A DNA stretch of 64,000 nt. Origin: Myxocyprinus asiaticus (Eukaryota > Chordata > Actinopteri > Cypriniformes > Catostomidae). Position 1 is the first letter of the stretch, and each line of letters starts with the position of its first letter. The notes beneath the pieces were generated by a model. The model ran no database searches. It worked only from the letters and a program-made list of their open reading frames with translations, and was not told the DNA's origin. Position numbers and translations under genes: made by a program. Of the stretch, positions 23,532-35,490 are shown piece by piece. The stretch is from the NCBI RefSeq assembly GCF_019703515.2, contig NC_059365.1, positions 38,144,001 through 38,208,000 on the forward strand, read 5' to 3'.

Positions 23532-24286
23532 GTCCGGGACAGCTGGCCGGGTGAATCGCTTGCGCATAGCACCTTTCACCTCCCCTGAGCTGAAGACGTG
23601 CGCTGTTGACTCCCAGTAGTGTTCACAAACTGTGTTCCCTGGATGACTTCCTCCGAGACCAGTGGCAGACGTTTTTGCGGAGAAACTCGCTGCCGGCTCA
23701 GTACATGTGCTAACTAAGCCCTGTACTGGGGTAGGTGCTCCGCATGTGTTGGTTCCCCATAGGTAACCCCATGCGATGCATTTCTTCCGCTAATTCATTT
23801 CCCTGTTGGTAAACTGCATCTTCCTTGGGCAGAGGCCCCTCTGCCCCAGTCACCACGTTTGTAGAAACTCCTCCCCCGTAGGGTAGGACCTACCATGGGA
23901 CTTCTACACATGACATACTTCCGACAAAGCTCGGCAAGACCATGTGACATATTTCCACTCAAAATACCCCCCCCCCCCCGGTTGGGGTGTGGTCTCCGCT
24001 TTGACATCCCCCCGACGTAGACCTGGTGGCCCCAGTCAGTTAACAAATGTCACTCTTTTTTTGGGGAGAGAAAAAAAAGAGAGGATAAGAGGCCACGACT
24101 GGGCTAGCTTGTCTCTATCTTTTGGGCAGTCAACTTGTCCCCGAAGGGCCGTTTGACACTCATAACAGTGTTGGGGGAGGTTACGTGTCGGCCTGGTGCA
24201 GTGGCTACGAGGCACACAGTGGTCTGCCAGTCACACACCGCCAGTTCATGTAACACAGTTCAGCCAGTTGTGGCGTTTCGTATAGG
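23532..24286 (+). other. DIRS 3' non-coding region
   Basis: GC-rich sequence between the recombinase stop and the internal complementary region, with a C run near 23968-23981. No coding frame of the element continues here; the frames at 23795-24046 and 23944-24156 overlap on opposite strands and lack motifs. Confidence 0.6.
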
Positions 24287-24397
24287 GACCCCTAGTGTCA
24301 CTACATCGACACAACGTCGAGTGAGTGACAGATAGGGAACGTCCTGGTTACTTGTGTAACCTCCGTTCCCTGATGGAGGGAACGAGACGTTGTGTCC
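24287..24397 (+). repeat. DIRS internal complementary region (ICR)
   Basis: Its first half (about 24287-24340) is the reverse complement of the element's left end (20608-20661). Its second half (about 24340-24397: GTCCTGGTTACTTGTGTAAC and on) is the reverse complement of the extreme right end (24607-24668). Such a region is the known template for joining the two termini into a circle in DIRS1. Confidence 0.9.
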
Positions 24398-24469
24398 CTC
24401 CTGCCACAATGCTGGACTACCCGCTGAAATGGCCGGGACCTTGTCTCAGCTCCTCAGCACAAAACCTGA

Positions 24470-24669
24470 ATGAGTGGTTGCATACCAGCTCCTTTTATAC
24501 CCGTATGTTCGGGGGAGTGGTATGCAAATACCACTCGCCAATTTTCATTGGCCTTTTCTCAAAGACCAGAGGTGTTTCGGGCTCCCAAGAGTGACCCCTA
24601 GTGTCACTACATCGACACAACGTCTCGTTCCCTCCATCAGGGAACGGAGGTTACGCAAGTAACCAGGAT
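24470..24669 (+). repeat. Right inverted terminal repeat of the DIRS element
   Basis: Inverted match to the left terminal repeat: CTCCTTTTATACCCGTATG, TGCAAATACCACTCGCCAAT and TCGGGCTCCCAAGAGTGACC. It adds an outer extension, TCTCGTTCCCTCCATCAGGG to AAGTAACCAGGA, found elsewhere only in the ICR. Confidence 0.88.
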
Positions 24670-26399
24670 GTTTTCTTACATGCAGAAAGTGCATGACTCA
24701 TTACCTTTTCCTCTTTACAATGTTCTTAATAAATTGGGTGCAATAGACTGATCTGAATGTCTTTCAATATCAAACATTATTTAAAACTACGGATGCACAA
24801 TATACACTGTATAAAATGTTTTGTGAGGTATTGTTACCTAAACAATTTGCTTCGTGTGGTAACATCTAAATTAACTAGTTTGTTTCATTCAAAAATGTAT
24901 TTAATCTGATTAAATGTACCTGAAAAATGTATTCACACGAAAGTAATTTTCATTGGCTAAATCAAGTAGAAATAGATCCTTGAGGTAACAGTTTCAAGCT
25001 GCTACTTTTTTGTATTAATGACAATATTACCAGTAATCTGCCATAACTATCTATGGAAGCCCTGAACCGCAAGGGCTAAAATCATTAGGTGAATTTTTTG
25101 TTTTTTTCCTGAGCCTATGTCCTAAATTATTATTATTATTTTTTTGTTTTTTCTGGGGCCATTTTTTTTTTAACTCAGATATTTTTTTTCTCTCTAAATT
25201 CTCTCTAATATTTTTCTCTGAAAAAAAAAAAAATTCTGAATTTTCTCTCCGAATAATTGTTTTTTTCTCTTTGAATTCTTTTTTTTCTCTCTGAATTTTT
25301 TTTTCTCTCTGAATTTTTTTTTTACTCCTCAAGAGGCAACACTTTTTTAAAAATCTTACTAGCTAACAATTAGCATGTGGTACCAACCTCGGCCATGAAA
25401 TCTTATGCTTAGGTGTTTTAGTGCCTTCCTAAAACATACCTGTTGTATGTGTTTTTCTCTCTCTAAAATTGTATTTCTCTCTGAATTTTTGTTTTTCTCT
25501 GAATGTTTTTTTCTCTAAATATTTTTTTTTACTCAAGAGGTAACACATTTTTTTTTTTAATCTTACTAGCTAACTAGCTATGTAGTATCAACCACGGCCA
25601 CAAAATCATATCCTTACAAAGTCCTATCAGTCCACTGACCTATAAATCTTTCAGTAACACTTTTCACTTAAAGTATGTAAAATTCTGGATAGAAGCTTTA
25701 GTGTGAGTGTTGCTTTATTAAACAAATGAATAGGCAAGACATATCGGACATATTGGATTCATAAAATAAGCCATCATACAAGTAATCAGCTATAACTGAC
25801 CTAAATCAGTCCACTGACCTAAAAAATCATCCAGTAACCTGACACACTTTATGTAACATGTCCTTTAAAAAACATATCTGTTATCAAATTGAGTAGGAAC
25901 AGAGTGAACAAAGGCACGCTTGTTAGTTTTGAGCACAGCATAAATGTGGCCTAATAGCAAAGAATCCAGTTCCATATACGCCAAGAGCTGGAGACCACTG
26001 CATGCCCTTCACGGCTCTTACCACCATCAACCTCCATCTCCTCAGGGGAGCAGCTGTGCCTCTGTCCCCTGTCTGTCTCCACACTCTGGGACTTAAAGGG
26101 TCCCCCTTCTTACCCCCTGTGTCTGACAACTGCTGAGTTGAAAGTGAAGGCCTTGCTGCATTCAATTAAGTTATTTGCTTGCTATAGCTCAGACTAGAGG
26201 AAGGTCACCCACTGCCAGCTCCTGACATCAATCTGTGCTCTGCAGAGCAGGCCCCATGTCACACGCAAACAGAGCCGATTGGTCGGCGGATGTTCTGTTG
26301 ATTAGTGACATGCAAATGGATCCAGACTGAGTCTCTGGCTTACAACAAATGTAAACAGGCTTTGTAGAATGTTAATAAACAACTTGATTTTCACATTTT
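24670..26399. other. Low-complexity and repeat DNA, no supported gene
   Basis: Around 25090-25340 and 25440-25545 lie T-rich tracts with repeated TCTCTCTGAATTTT. After each comes a related unit (ACTC..AAGAGG.AACAC, CTTACTAGCTAAC, ACC.CGGCCA), so a segment of about 220-230 bp appears duplicated in tandem. TCAGTCCACTGACCTA also occurs twice (about 25627 and 25807). The minus-strand frame 25923-26165 has no motif. Confidence 0.6.
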
Positions 26400-26560
26400 C
26401 AGAAGAAAATGTGAGTGATGCTTGCCCGAGCAAAAGCTGCCACCACTTTGCCAGGGTATTGAGGGTGCTTGCCAGGGCATTGCTATGTTGTTGCTAGGCT
26501 GTTCTGGGTGGTTGCTAGGTGGTTGCTTACTGACCCACGTCAAAACAGCTCACCTTCATG
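26400..26560 (+). repeat. Dispersed repeat with GGTTGCTAGGTGGTTGC motif
   Basis: TTGCCAGGGCATTGCTATGT ... GTTGCTAGGCTGTTCTGGG ... GGTTGCTAGGTGGTTGCTTA. An inverted copy with the same flanking ATATTCTGG/AGAATATCAT motif is at about 49900-50060, and a short piece lies at 58895-58945. This is a familiar degenerate repeat type in cyprinids (recall). Confidence 0.7.
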
Positions 26561-28640
26561 TCTCTATGATATTCTGGTCTCTAGATATGGCTCATGTCTG
26601 ACTGATTACCTCTTGACCACCTCTCCTCAACAAGCCACACAATTTGAGGTACAATATCATTCATGTCTGTAGCACCAATTGTGCAGAATGCATTACTCAC
26701 GCATCCTGTTTAATACTTAGGTTTAAGATTCTTTCAAAGGACCAATCCTAAGATTGAGCAATAGCAATACCGATGCTTGACTTGGCGAGGACAATTAATA
26801 TTAATGGGTTGTTCTCACCAAACGTGTTTTTGTGTACCTCCACACTGTTTTTCAATTATTTTTCTATGTAAACAAGTGCTAGACGGACATATTTTACTGT
26901 TCCTCACGCTGGAGTGCCGCATTTTTTAGACTCCATGTCAAGTTAAAAAGAACTTCAACTGTTATAAACGCATCCTGACACACCTGCATTCAGATCCATT
27001 TCTGTTCCGTTCTGCATGGACCCTAAAGCATGCATTTGATGACACCAAAGGCCTATTATTTTCTATAAAGGGCTTCCTTATGTACCATTGTAAGGCTATG
27101 CACTAAAAATAAAAATCCCTATATATGAGGCCTTATATGCTATACTGAGTCTGACCCATTTAACAAGAATACTTGGACTGATGGCTCAAAATTTCTCGAT
27201 TAGTCATGCTAGGCTATCCTCACAATAACAATCTGGCCAAAACCATAGATTGCTATGGCATACTTGAAGATTTGTGGTACCACTTGAACGTGTGGTACCA
27301 GCTAAACATCCATCCTAAACCACAAACAGCTATTGTTTCTCTTTTACATACTGAAAGACCAATTTTAAGTAGATTAATGTAAAATGTCAATTGTCACAGA
27401 ACAACTGTCATGTCAAGACCTGTCCCATACCAGTCCTGCTAAAATAAAGCTGGTAGTTCGTAACAGTAGATGGTTAATAGATGGTCAAAACTGGTCATTA
27501 GATGGTCCATGCTGGTTTAGGTGGATGACCAGCTGGACTAGTCCATGGGGCTGAGGTCAACTTGGTCAATCACCTTAGTCAACTTGGTCAGAACTGGTAG
27601 TCCACTTTGGCTAAGCTGGTGGGAAACTGGTTAATCACGTTCCATAAACTGGTTAACTAGTTTGACAATCTTAAAATCACCTATGACCTAACCAGCAGGT
27701 AGTGTGTTATATAAGGCTCATATGAGCACAGATCCATTGGAATCCCACAGTTATAGTTCTTCAGGTCAAAAACTGGTATGTTTGTCCAGAAATAATTTAG
27801 TTTGCAGATCCCAAGAAAGGCAGAGCCTCAGGAGAGAAGACTGGAGAACTTCTGCGCTGGTGTACAGTTTCAGCTTACTTGTCACAGGTCAGTACAATAG
27901 CCAGGACGTATTACGACCTGCAGGTATTGTCTAAATGGAAACCAAAATTAGATAACAACCCAATCTGTGAATAATTATGGCAGAGTCATCTCATGCTAAC
28001 AATAACAGTGATAAAATGTTATTATTATGAAAAGCAATGTTTTAAGGCCTGAAGGGAAGTTGGGTGTATATGAAGCTAATGGGACTTTCAGATGCCTCTA
28101 TTAGAAAAGTCAACACAGATGGCCTGGATTGCAAACCTTTGCTCAAACCTAATTTTTTAGTCATGACAAGAAATAACAGAAAAAAGGTACTAATTCAACA
28201 AATCATGTACATACAGAACAGCCGTGCTTAGTATGCGTATTTCTTCTGTTCAAGTGGTGTGGCAGAAACTCAGTCTGAGCTTTTCTTGATTTGCTTTCAC
28301 TGCATTCTATGTGTGTGATCCTGTGTGCAACCATGCAAAGAGAGCAATGGAAACAAGAAGATGTGCTAAACAACACTCTCACAGGTTTATCAACAGATGT
28401 CCCTCTGAGCCCTAGCGCTGGCCACCACATTTTTCCTACCAATCAATCCATTTGTTCTCTAAATTTCTTCTAACTACCCCTCCTTTGAAAAGACTGCTCA
28501 GAACTGTGCTGTCAATCAACAGATAGTGATAGTGCCACTGTAAAACTCCCCAACTGGTTACATCTGACACTGCTTAGCGTTTAAGTACCCTAAAGAGTTT
28601 CAGACACTTTGGCTTCTAGGGGATGTGACTGGCAGAATTC
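26561..28640. other. Intergenic DNA; CTGGTC-rich degenerate minisatellite at 27440-27670
   Basis: The 27440-27670 part is a patchwork of AACTGGTC, GATGGTC, GCTGGT and ACTTGGTCA words, likely an old minisatellite or a palindromic element. No coding feature is supported; frames at 27704-27934 and 28203-28442 lack motifs. Confidence 0.5.
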
Positions 28641-28644
28641 TTAA

Positions 28645-29043
28645 AGGTGTTGTAAGATTTTTGCCATTCTAGCCACACTCCAAAGACATCAAATGAGCTT
28701 TATTGAGACCGACACAAGCAGAAACAGTTGTCAAAAACAACAGCAGCAAAATTGTACCCTTAACTGGCCAATTTTATGAGCAACATGGCATAAAAATGGC
28801 ATTATGCCTCAATAATTCACTGCAAATACAGTACTGTGAGTATGTGCAGAAAGCACACAGACAGACAGGCAGAAAGCGTCATTGTCCGCAGATCGCGGAC
28901 ATATATTCGTTTGCTGTTTACACAGTCAAGTGCTGTCATAGAGACAGTTGAGATATCTCATGACACTTATTTTATTAATATCTTTCAGGGAGTAGTAAAC
29001 ATTTTTGCATACCTTTCCATGAAAAAAATCGCTTACTGTACCT
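28645..29043. mobile_element. TTAA-flanked non-autonomous element, AGGTG...TACCT ends
   Basis: TTAA at 28641-28644 and 29044-29047 frames an element starting AGGTGTTGTAAGATTTTT and ending AAATCGCTTACTGTACCT, inverted copies of each other over about 20 bp. TTAA duplication points to Kolobok or piggyBac types; the AGG...CCT ends are shared with the element at 32260. No transposase; about 400 bp. Confidence 0.72.
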
Positions 29044-29047
29044 TTAA

Positions 29048-31430
29048 GTGAAATAAACGATGACTATTGTGTGACTTCAGCCAAGGGGTTCAAGGTTTTT
29101 GTTGGTTAGCATGAGCAGTTATCCCCTGCTAATAGATGCTGTAACTACACCACTACGCAGGTCAAAAAGCATGTTTCTTCATTGATGGTCCTTCAAAATG
29201 CAAGCAACATAAATGTTTTATTATTATAGTACGTTTCTCCAATTTTTGGTGGACTCTTAAAAACATTAAATAGACCTTGTTTTTCCATGTTGCTAGTTAA
29301 GGGCTTGGGGCTGTGCACGTTCTCATGGTCCCATCAGCCAATCAGTGTTGTCTCGTCATCTTTCTGCTGTTCCAAATTGTTCAGCTACTACCATTGAAAT
29401 AAATGGGTATGCTAACTAGGCTCGGGATCGATACCTTTTTCACGCATTGATAATCAGAAGATTTTCCTGATGATTAACGATAAATATCAGTATTTTGTTC
29501 AGACATAAATTGGGCTGTTTGTTGCACAATAGTCTTTGTCTTTTTAAAACACATTTCTCAACACAATTTTGGTAAAGTGTGAGTGGCAGGGTAAATTAAA
29601 GGGGGTCGCACATTGGACGCATCTGGTGGATGACATGGTGCATTCTAAAATTTGAGACAATTATTTTTCACGAAGGTACGCACACACTGCCAACATTCAG
29701 CATGAAAATTCTGCAGCGCCATGTAGCGCAACTTGTTTTCCATAAAATTTGACCTAAATCATTATCAAAGGACAAAGATTATTTACCCTAGCCATCACTG
29801 GATGATATATTGCATATATGTATCTTTCATATAGCCTACACAATGTAGTTCAGTTACAAGTATGTTGTTTTGTTGTTTGACTGCTTGAATGAAAGACCTA
29901 TTCAAGGATACATACAGAGAAATTGCATAATAAATGTTGCCATTTCTAATTGTTCAGTTTGCGTAGATACACCAGTTTCATACGCTAACCTGCAAACTCA
30001 TCAACGTCAATTATGTTCAGTCTTGAAGTAGAAAAACCTTCATAACTTTGGACTGCCATTTGCCGCACTGCATCAGCTCATCCTGTGTGTGTGATCTCCT
30101 TGATCGTGACGGCATTTTACAGCTCCTTGAGAGTGACCGTGACCGGTTTCAGTACATGTTATATCACCCTCTTGTGGTCTCCCAATGCTATTACGCCAGA
30201 CTGTTAAACAAAAGGCTAACTGAGTGAATTGGAAAGCACTCAAATTAGGCTTCTAATTTAAATGTTGGCTAATTTTAATATATCGATGCCTCAAAAGCAC
30301 TGCTAAATGCTTTTTGCCTTTCGTTCAACAGTAAAAAAAAAAAAAATGAATAAAATGAGAAGATGATTCGTAAGGATACTGACTGCCAAAGGATGCAAAG
30401 TAACAAGGGTAAGGGCAAAGGATAAGGGGCAAAATAACAGATCTGTTCTTAATTCTAATGCCAAACCACCAAGCCACTGACCACTTGCTTTGATCTCAAC
30501 ACATAGAGTTGTTATCCATCTGAGCGTTTTACTCGTATTTGCGAGTAAAAATTACTACTTGCGAATTCAGAAAAGTATTTGAATGCACGGTGCGAGTAAC
30601 AGCTGATTTATCGCCCAGAGTTATGAACTTATTATTGCAGCCTACCATCAGAATTAAAAGTTCTTATCTTAGAAGTTAAAACTTAACTTACAGTATTCTG
30701 CTTCTAATGCAGGTGCGCTGGCTGTCACGTGGACAAGTGCTTGTGGGTTTCTTTTTCTTGGATCTTCAATGGTCATGAAAATTCTATAACATCATAACCA
30801 TGCACTGCAAGACTGTAAAAACTATTTAAAGCGGCATACCTTCTTGATGCTTTATAACGAGACCAACAAGCAGCTGCGTGGCTCTGCATCAATGTGTAAT
30901 AGACCAGTAGAAATATCAACTGTTAGAAATGTATCAAGTATCATGTCTATCGGGATTATGCAAAATCCATGGCAATGCACGTTCCCAAAAATCACTGTAT
31001 TATAATCATCATTTTGCATTTCTCACAGCCATCGATGATAGTGCTCTCTCGTGTGTGCACGGGCAAACACATAGCGTGCGAGGAGAGAGCGTGCATCCAT
31101 GGTGGTAATATACTGTATGTGTAGACTTATTTATAAGTATAGGGAGCTTAAAGGTAAAAAGGTTGGGAACCACTGGTCTGGCGCATATTTTCATAGAAAA
31201 ACAATTAAAAAACAGCATATACAGACATAAACTTTTCCCGGGTAATGTTTTCCATACAAATATAGCGATTGGGGATGTCGCGCTCCACAAATGACAGAAA
31301 AGCATCATCAAAGTACTATAAAAGAAGTCAACATGACTCATGTGCTATAGTCTTCTGAAGACAAACAACAGCTTTGTGTGAGGAATGGAAATTTTACTCA
31401 CTTAAATTCTTCTGCCTTAGTTCACATATT
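29048..31430. other. Intergenic DNA, no gene seen
   Basis: No supported coding frame. AGGTTGGGAACCACTGG near 31158-31177 resembles the end of a hAT-type repeat also seen at 47236-47253, but no partner end was found. The minus frame 31009-31341 covers this scrap and has no motif. Confidence 0.5.
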
Positions 31431-31560
31431 ATCAAATCAAATCAAAATCAAATCACTTTATTGTCACACAGCCATATACACAAGTGCAATGGAGTGTGAA
31501 ATTCTTGGGTGCAGTTCCGATCAACAAAGCAGTCGTGACAATATTTACAATAACATCAAT
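31431..31560 (-). mobile_element. LINE or SINE 3' tail with CAAAT repeats
   Basis: ATCAAATCAAATCAAAATCA, then CACTTTATTGTCACACAGCC and AAATTCTTGGGTGCAGTTCC. Read on minus, it ends in short TTTGA-type tandem repeats after AATAAAG, the usual 3' end of fish L2/CR1-like elements. A second copy is at 37528-37615. Confidence 0.65.
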
Positions 31561-31867
31561 TTAACACAGCACAATTTAAACATCTTTAAATTAGATGTTT
31601 ATTCTTAAGATTATTAACAATAATCTTTTGTTAATGAATTCTGTAGTAATTTTTAATGCATGCTCTGTTGTGATACATTACCAGTTGTATCAACCTGAAC
31701 ACCGACTGTGTCCCTAAATACCGCTAAGAGTAACACCCCCCAACTGTATTATAAAAACAGTTTTGGTGGGGGAAAAATGCATATTGAATGTCAGCTGTCA
31801 CACAAAAAACTGAATTTCAAACTAAATTCACCCAAAAAAACAAAAACAAAATATGCTTAGAAAATCT

Positions 31868-31872
<5 letters not shown>

Positions 31873-31941
<69 letters not shown>
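31873..31941. repeat. (TA)n microsatellite
   Basis: Uninterrupted TA repeat, about 69 bp, directly before the Tc1 3' fragment. Confidence 0.96.
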
Positions 31942-31947
<6 letters not shown>

Positions 31948-32104
31948 AAAACAATTCAACATAGTCACAACATAATTCCCATAGTTCCACTTATGTTATT
32001 CCATAGTTTTGATGACTTTACTATTATTCTAAAATGTGAAAAACATAAAATAAAATTATAATAAAGAATGAGTAACTGTTTCAAAACATTTGACCGGTAG
32101 TGTA
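31942..32104 (+). mobile_element. 3' end fragment of a Tc1-like transposon
   Basis: ATTCCATAGTTTTGATGACT, TTCTAAAATGTGAAAAAC and AACATTTGACCGGTAGTGTA match the 3' end of a common fish Tc1 family whose terminus is close to TTTTGACCGGTAGTGTA (recall). The rest is replaced by a TA run on the left. Confidence 0.75.
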
Positions 32105-32139
32105 TATAATAAATGGCTTCCTAAAACTTGATCAAGGAG

Positions 32140-32141
<2 letters not shown>

Positions 32142-32191
<50 letters not shown>

Positions 32192-32211
32192 TTTATTATT
32201 ATTATTATTAT
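32142..32211. repeat. (TA)n then (ATT)n microsatellite
   Basis: TA repeat to about 32187, followed by a short TTATTATTA stretch. Confidence 0.95.
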
Positions 32212-32259
32212 ATATCTCAATCTCTATGCTTGGGTGAATAGCAAATCAAAATGCATTAA

Positions 32260-32902
32260 AGGAATATAACGGGTTCAATACAAGTTAAGCTCAATCAACA
32301 GCATTTGTGGCATAATGTTGATTAGCACAAAAAAAAAATTGACTCGTCTGTCCTTTTCTTTAAAAAAAAAAAAAAAAAAAAAAAAGGCAAAAATTAAGGT
32401 TACTGTACAGTGAGGCACTTACAATGGAAGTGAATGGGGCCAATTTTTGGAGGGTTTTAAAGACAGAAAAGTGAAGCTTATAATTTTATAAAAGCACAAA
32501 TTAATTCTTCTGTTAAAATTCATGTGTCATTTGAGCTGTAAAGTGTCATTTTTAGTCATTTTAGGGATTTAGGGTTTGTTGACATTACATTTTCATGGAA
32601 ACAAAGTTGTAAAATTGGATATAACTTTACACAGAAAAGGTTAGTAAGTGATTTTATCACACTAAAATCATGTTAACACGCATATTGCTTATTTCTTGTG
32701 GCTATCATTTTTAAATGGTGAGTAGTTTAACGTTTATGGATTGGCCCCATTTACGTCCATTGTAAGTGTTTCACTGGAACCCAGATTTTTGCTTTTTTTA
32801 AAGAAAAGGAATTGACGTGTCAAATAAATGTTTGTGGTAATCAATATTATGCCACAAATGCTATTGATTGAGCTTAACATGTATTGAACCCAGAATATTC
32901 CT
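32260..32902. mobile_element. TTAA-flanked palindromic element, AGGAATA...TATTCCT ends
   Basis: TTAA at 32256-32259 and 32903-32906. The left end (GGGTTCAATACAAGTTAAGC, CATTTGTGGCATAATGTTGA) is mirrored through the right (CAATATTATGCCACAAATGC, TTAACATGTATTGAACCC). Arms exceed 150 bp and include ACTTACAATGGAAGTGAATG against its inverted partner near 32750. An A run (about 32362-32385) interrupts the left arm. No coding capacity. The right half of a second copy is at 50786-51066. Confidence 0.8.
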
Positions 32903-32906
32903 TTAA

Positions 32907-34369
32907 AACCATTGCAATATTCAAAGTATTTAAATTTACATCACCAGCAAAATCACTGTGGAATTATTGTGAATATCCTATATATCGTCCAGCCCTACAG
33001 CAAACCCAGAATTTTGTAATGAACTCTGACATATTTTTTCAGCGAGCTAATGTATAAATCTTCTGACACAACATCAATAACGTACGATTCACTTTAGTTA
33101 CACAAAATGTGAGTAGAGGTTAAGGGTACTCCAAAAAGAAGCAAAGGGGCACAGGTCATGTGAAGTGGCTGATCTGCTTGCTGTGGTTTGTTTAGCAGAA
33201 ATAATGTTCTCTGGTACCCTCAGGAAGAGCTGTCAAAGGTGAGTCAAAGGTGGGTCAGGGGATAAGTGTCTATATTTATGCATGTGCGCTTGTGCGTGTT
33301 TGGGGAAACAGAAAGGGAAGCAGACAAAATTTGCAAAAACAAGAGCAAATTTCTCATGCTATGGGCTATGACATTGTGTTGTTTAGATCACCAGATGTAA
33401 GTGTAAGGGCTAGTAAGGGTATATGGAATACTTTTATTGTTGTTTTGTTGCCTCTTTTGGAGCTTGACAGGTGTGATCTGTCTTTGTTGTTGATTTGGAG
33501 TGTTCTTGACAAATGCATGAAAGTTTTAGTTTTGCTTAATTACACCAATCAAAACAATGACTCAAACTGAGACACGTGAGAGAGATAGTGAAAGAGGAAC
33601 ATCAAAGACGCCTGCTCTCCATCTGAGACACACACACTACAGTGTATTACTGAAAAACGTCTCAAGCCGCAGACGTTTTTCATAGGGATCAGAGGGATAA
33701 ATAACACAATAAACAAGTTGATTGCCCACCAAAGCGAAAAGATCCAGCATAAACAAAAAGCAGTGGAAATATTTATAGTACCTCTGTTTAAGACTTTATT
33801 AGATCACAGTCATCCAGCCAAACCCATCTACCTGCTGTGACATCTGTCTGTTTGACTTAGTGTGAGAAACTCTCTGTGTGGTCAAATACACAGGCTACAG
33901 AGCACAACAATGAACGCCTACTTTTTTTGTGACTTTGGTTACAGATGTACTCTTTCCAATCACTATCATTTTTTCCACAGGTGACTATAATTGGAAGCCA
34001 AAATATTTGAGAATTAGAAAATAGTCAAAAGGTACAAGACTGTGTTCTTAACACAGTATATTTTATGAAGCAATGAACTACTCACTTTATGCAGCATTGT
34101 TTTTTCCAATGATGCACAATAATCCAAACAGTGCAATATAAAACTACTCACTATAATTCATTGAGAAGTCAAAAATCCCAATTATGTGAAGTTTATTTCA
34201 AATAAATATACAAGTTGCTTGAGAGTATAGGGTACGGGTCCCCTTAGAGGACAGGGTGGGAATTTATTTTCAGAATAGTTTTGCGCTCTCTCGAAAAAGT
34301 TTGCTATTCCCTCACAATAATTGTATTTATTTTTTTTTATTATTATTTGCCTTTTCCATCCCTTAAGAA
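32907..34369. other. Intergenic DNA, no gene seen
   Basis: No repeat end or motif recognised. The plus frame 33250-33570 (106 codons) has no recognisable domain and no supporting splice context. Confidence 0.5.
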
Positions 34370-35490
34370 CATTAAAAATGGTTCAACTACAGTAACTGTA
34401 ATTCAATAATGGTATGTGTAGTAAAACCATAACCACAACATTTACCCTGGGTTTGCTACAGTAACCATATGTTAACCTTAATATTCATAGTAAAACCATA
34501 GTAAGAATACAGGAAAACCCAAATTATGGTAATAAAAATCATAATCATTCCACTACCATGATTACTACAGTTTTACCATAGTAACACCATTGTTAATGTG
34601 TGGCAAATTAGAGGCCTGCACTCCTGCTGACCCGCGGGACCTGACGCAACAGAGTGTGGCACGGGACAAGTTTTGATTGCTGAGAGCATGTGCTGGGGGA
34701 AGACACTGATGTGTGCATGGGAAGTGGTAGAAATAAATGAATCCAGGAACTCCCGCATAATAAATATATCTAAGCATAAAATGAAAACTACTTAAATGTA
34801 TTTTATGATTTTAAGGTACATAATATCATTCGTGTTATTCTTCTATTGCGCAAGAGCAACAAAAATAAACGATTTACAAGCGCAGGGTTGGTGGCTCATT
34901 CATACAAATTCTTCCTCATGCTCCATGTGGCAAAAGTACCACTCTGAGGCAAAATGTCTGAGCATGAAGGCAGATCCCTTAGTGCTATACTGTAGATGTT
35001 AACGCTTTATTAAAGAAAGTAAAAACAAAACTTTGAAACCAACCACAGGTACTGCAAATCAGATATTTGGCACAGTGTTAACGAAATGTGTTTCTCTCTC
35101 CTTTTTTTTTTTTTTTTTTTACTGTAAAAACAGGAAAAAACAGCCTATGACACCTAAGCGGACAGGAGCGGGACAGAAAATTTGTGTAGACTTCTACCTG
35201 TGGGCTTTTGCGGGCGGGAGCAGGACAAAACGTGAAAGTTGCAGGCGGGAGCGGAACAAAATAGAACATATTTTTTGTGGGTGCGGGTGAGAGCGGGCAG
35301 GAGCGGGACAGAATCTTATGAGAGCGGGTGAGATCGAGTCAGAAAAATCCATCCCGCGCAGGCCTCTACCACAAATATCATGCTAAAAATATGGTTTCTG
35401 TAGTAAAACCAAGGTAAATTTTGTGGTTACTATGGTTTTACTACAAATACCATAGTTCAACTATGGTTACTGTAGTAAAACCATTGTTCA
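34370..35490. mobile_element. Degenerate GGTTACTGTAGTAAAACCAT repeat with a nested insertion
   Basis: Both flanks (34370-34600 and 35385-35485) are built from inverted and direct versions of a TACTGTAGTAAAACCATGG-like word, for example TTTTACCATAGTAACACCAT and CTATGGTTACTGTAGTAAAA. This is the look of an old palindromic MITE. A separate element (34609-35369) splits it. Confidence 0.6.
34609..35369. mobile_element. Nested MITE with TAGAGGCCTGC termini
   Basis: TAGAGGCCTGCACTCCTGCT on the left is mirrored by CCCGCGCAGGCCTCTA on the right. The right portion has repeated GAGCGGGA/GCGGGAGC words (about 35205-35320). No exact target duplication was found, only a weak CAAAT match on each side. A T run lies at 35101-35120. 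Confidence 0.65.

Larger units (their letters stand above)
20608..24669 (+). mobile_element. DIRS-type tyrosine-recombinase retrotransposon, internally deleted
   Basis: Layout in order: left inverted terminal repeat, gag-like frames, RT start, RNase H end, tyrosine recombinase, internal complementary region, right inverted terminal repeat. The terminal repeats share the block from GGTCACTCTTGGGAGCCCGA through ATTGGCGAGTGGTATTTGCA to TATAAAAGGAG. No target duplication flanks it, as expected for DIRS elements, which integrate a circular intermediate with the recombinase. Autonomous relatives are 5-6 kb; here most of the RT is missing, so the copy is not autonomous. Its GC content is far above the flanks. 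Confidence 0.93.

Noticed and set aside
25923..26165. Minus-strand 80-codon frame with a nearby GTAAGAG donor-like site, possibly an exon
   Set aside because: No recognisable domain, no matching acceptor with a branch-like tract, and no neighbouring exon. A protein search against fish proteomes would decide.
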